Assembly (NCBI GenBank): GCA_910587255.1
Contig: CAJUKT010000096.1
Coordinates: forward strand, 15,254 to 79,253
DNA length: 64,000 nucleotides
Source: an uncultured Oscillospiraceae bacterium
GTDB taxonomy: Bacteria; Bacillota; Clostridia; Oscillospirales; Oscillospiraceae
Direction: 5' to 3'
Shown: positions 63,659-64,000 of the stretch, piece after piece
Numbering within the stretch: the first letter of the stretch is position 1
Layout: every line of letters starts with the position of its first letter
Position numbers and translations under genes: made by a program
The notes under the pieces: generated by a model
Seen by the model: only the letters and a program-made list of their open reading frames with translations
Told to the model about the DNA's origin: nothing
The model's database searches: none

Positions 63659-64000
63659 TCAGATGGCCTGGGCGATGAAGCCTCCCATCCTATCTGCGGC
63701 TTCTCTCCGCATATCCCCGGTTACGTGGGCGTAGGTGTCCAGGGTGAAGCCTGCGCTGTAGTGGCCCAGAATGTTGGACACCGTCTTGACGTCCACCCCC
63801 TGCTGGATGGCCAAGGTCGCGAACGTATGACGCAGGCCGTGGAAAGGCAGGTTTTCGGTGATCCCCGCCTTCTTCAGCAGGGTCTTGTGCAGCCGCCCGA
63901 TGCAGTCCGGGCCGTACATCCTCCCCGTCACCGGCGAGGGGAACATATAGGGGTTGGACGGATGCTTTTCGTGTTCCTGCACCAGCAGATCCACCGTTTC
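63659..64000 (-). CDS. Tyrosine recombinase/integrase, C-terminal part (runs off the window)
   Basis: Only the last ~114 codons are present; the gene continues rightward past the window edge. It shows the catalytic HGLRHTFATL with the H-x-x-R pattern, LGHYSAGFTLDTYAHVT with the conserved Tyr, and a GGFIAQAI end. It is most like integrases of clostridial phages or integrative elements. Its 3' end lies 184 bases from tRNA-Pro, a frequent attachment site for such integrases, so the window probably ends inside an integrated element. Confidence 0.92.
   Translation of the reverse strand, partial: ETVDLLVQEHEKHPSNPYMFPSPVTGRMYGPDCIGRLHKTLLKKAGITENLPFHGLRHTFATLAIQQGVDVKTVSNILGHYSAGFTLDTYAHVTGDMRREAADRMGGFIAQAI

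Noticed and set aside
1..64000. CRISPR array or defence system
   Set aside because: No run of short regular repeats and no cas, restriction or toxin-antitoxin genes were seen.

Overview
The window looks like chromosomal DNA from a GC-rich, spore-forming anaerobe of the class Clostridia, most likely an Oscillospiraceae/Flavonifractor-type gut bacterium. The evidence is a sporulation cluster (spoIIGA-sigE-sigG, spoVAC, a SPOCS/LysM protein), Firmicutes markers (hprK, cdaA-cdaR, prkC/PP2C, remA, ylxM, DUF951, M16 pair) and many Gram-positive Shine-Dalgarno sites and sigma-A promoters. Naming the genus is inference; gene families and strands are read from the sequence.

Layout. 1-2.8 kb: two M42 aminopeptidases and murD, transcribed divergently from rnpB through promoters whose -35 boxes overlap. 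3.3-9.7 kb: a phosphatase-acetyltransferase fusion, a small lipoprotein, hprK, rpmB, plsY-der and yceD-rpmF. 9.7-13.5 kb: an aspartate-type aminotransferase, a degenerate CoaX-like protein and a SPOCS-LysM protein. 13.9-30.3 kb: a long leftward series running cdaA-cdaR-DUF5685-dnaJ-like-yicC-remA-gmk-rpoZ-priA-def-fmt-rsmB-rlmN-PP2C-prkC-rsgA, which joins c-di-AMP synthesis, nucleotide supply, translation start-up and rRNA modification, and PASTA-kinase signalling. 30.4-36 kb: a cysteine-desulfurase-like enzyme with a Se/S carrier-like partner, a CmpB-type membrane protein, a tetrahydrofolate riboswitch with folT, an AGCS amino-acid symporter and tRNA-Ser.

36.2-36.8 kb is a graveyard of a mobile element: a partial tRNA-like sequence and a MobA/MobL relaxase pseudogene broken by several frameshifts. 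36.8-42 kb: sigG (with its own predicted forespore promoter), sigE, spoIIGA, hisC-like, DUF951, rarA. 42-52.3 kb: amidohydrolase, Cdd1-like, GNAT, glyA, nth, an ECF sigma/anti-sigma pair, folD, lgt and two M16 peptidases. Folate transport (folT), folD, glyA and fmt give the window a one-carbon theme. 52.6-63.1 kb runs rightward: spoVAC, radC, (cysK leftward), ylxM-ffh-small membrane ORF-rpsP-khpA-rimM-trmD, degV, a methyltransferase, rsmA and an SH3 amidase. The right edge has a candidate small RNA, tRNA-Pro and the C-terminal part of a tyrosine integrase, probably the end of an integrated element.

The most unusual signals are: trmD fused to a GNAT acetyltransferase domain; a second GNAT fusion on a histidine phosphatase; two copies of a ~163-bp hairpin element with 19-bp terminal inverted repeats that differ between copies yet stay paired within each copy; a THF riboswitch with an extra helix; a CoaX-like protein that has lost signature residues in all three motifs; and the decayed relaxase.
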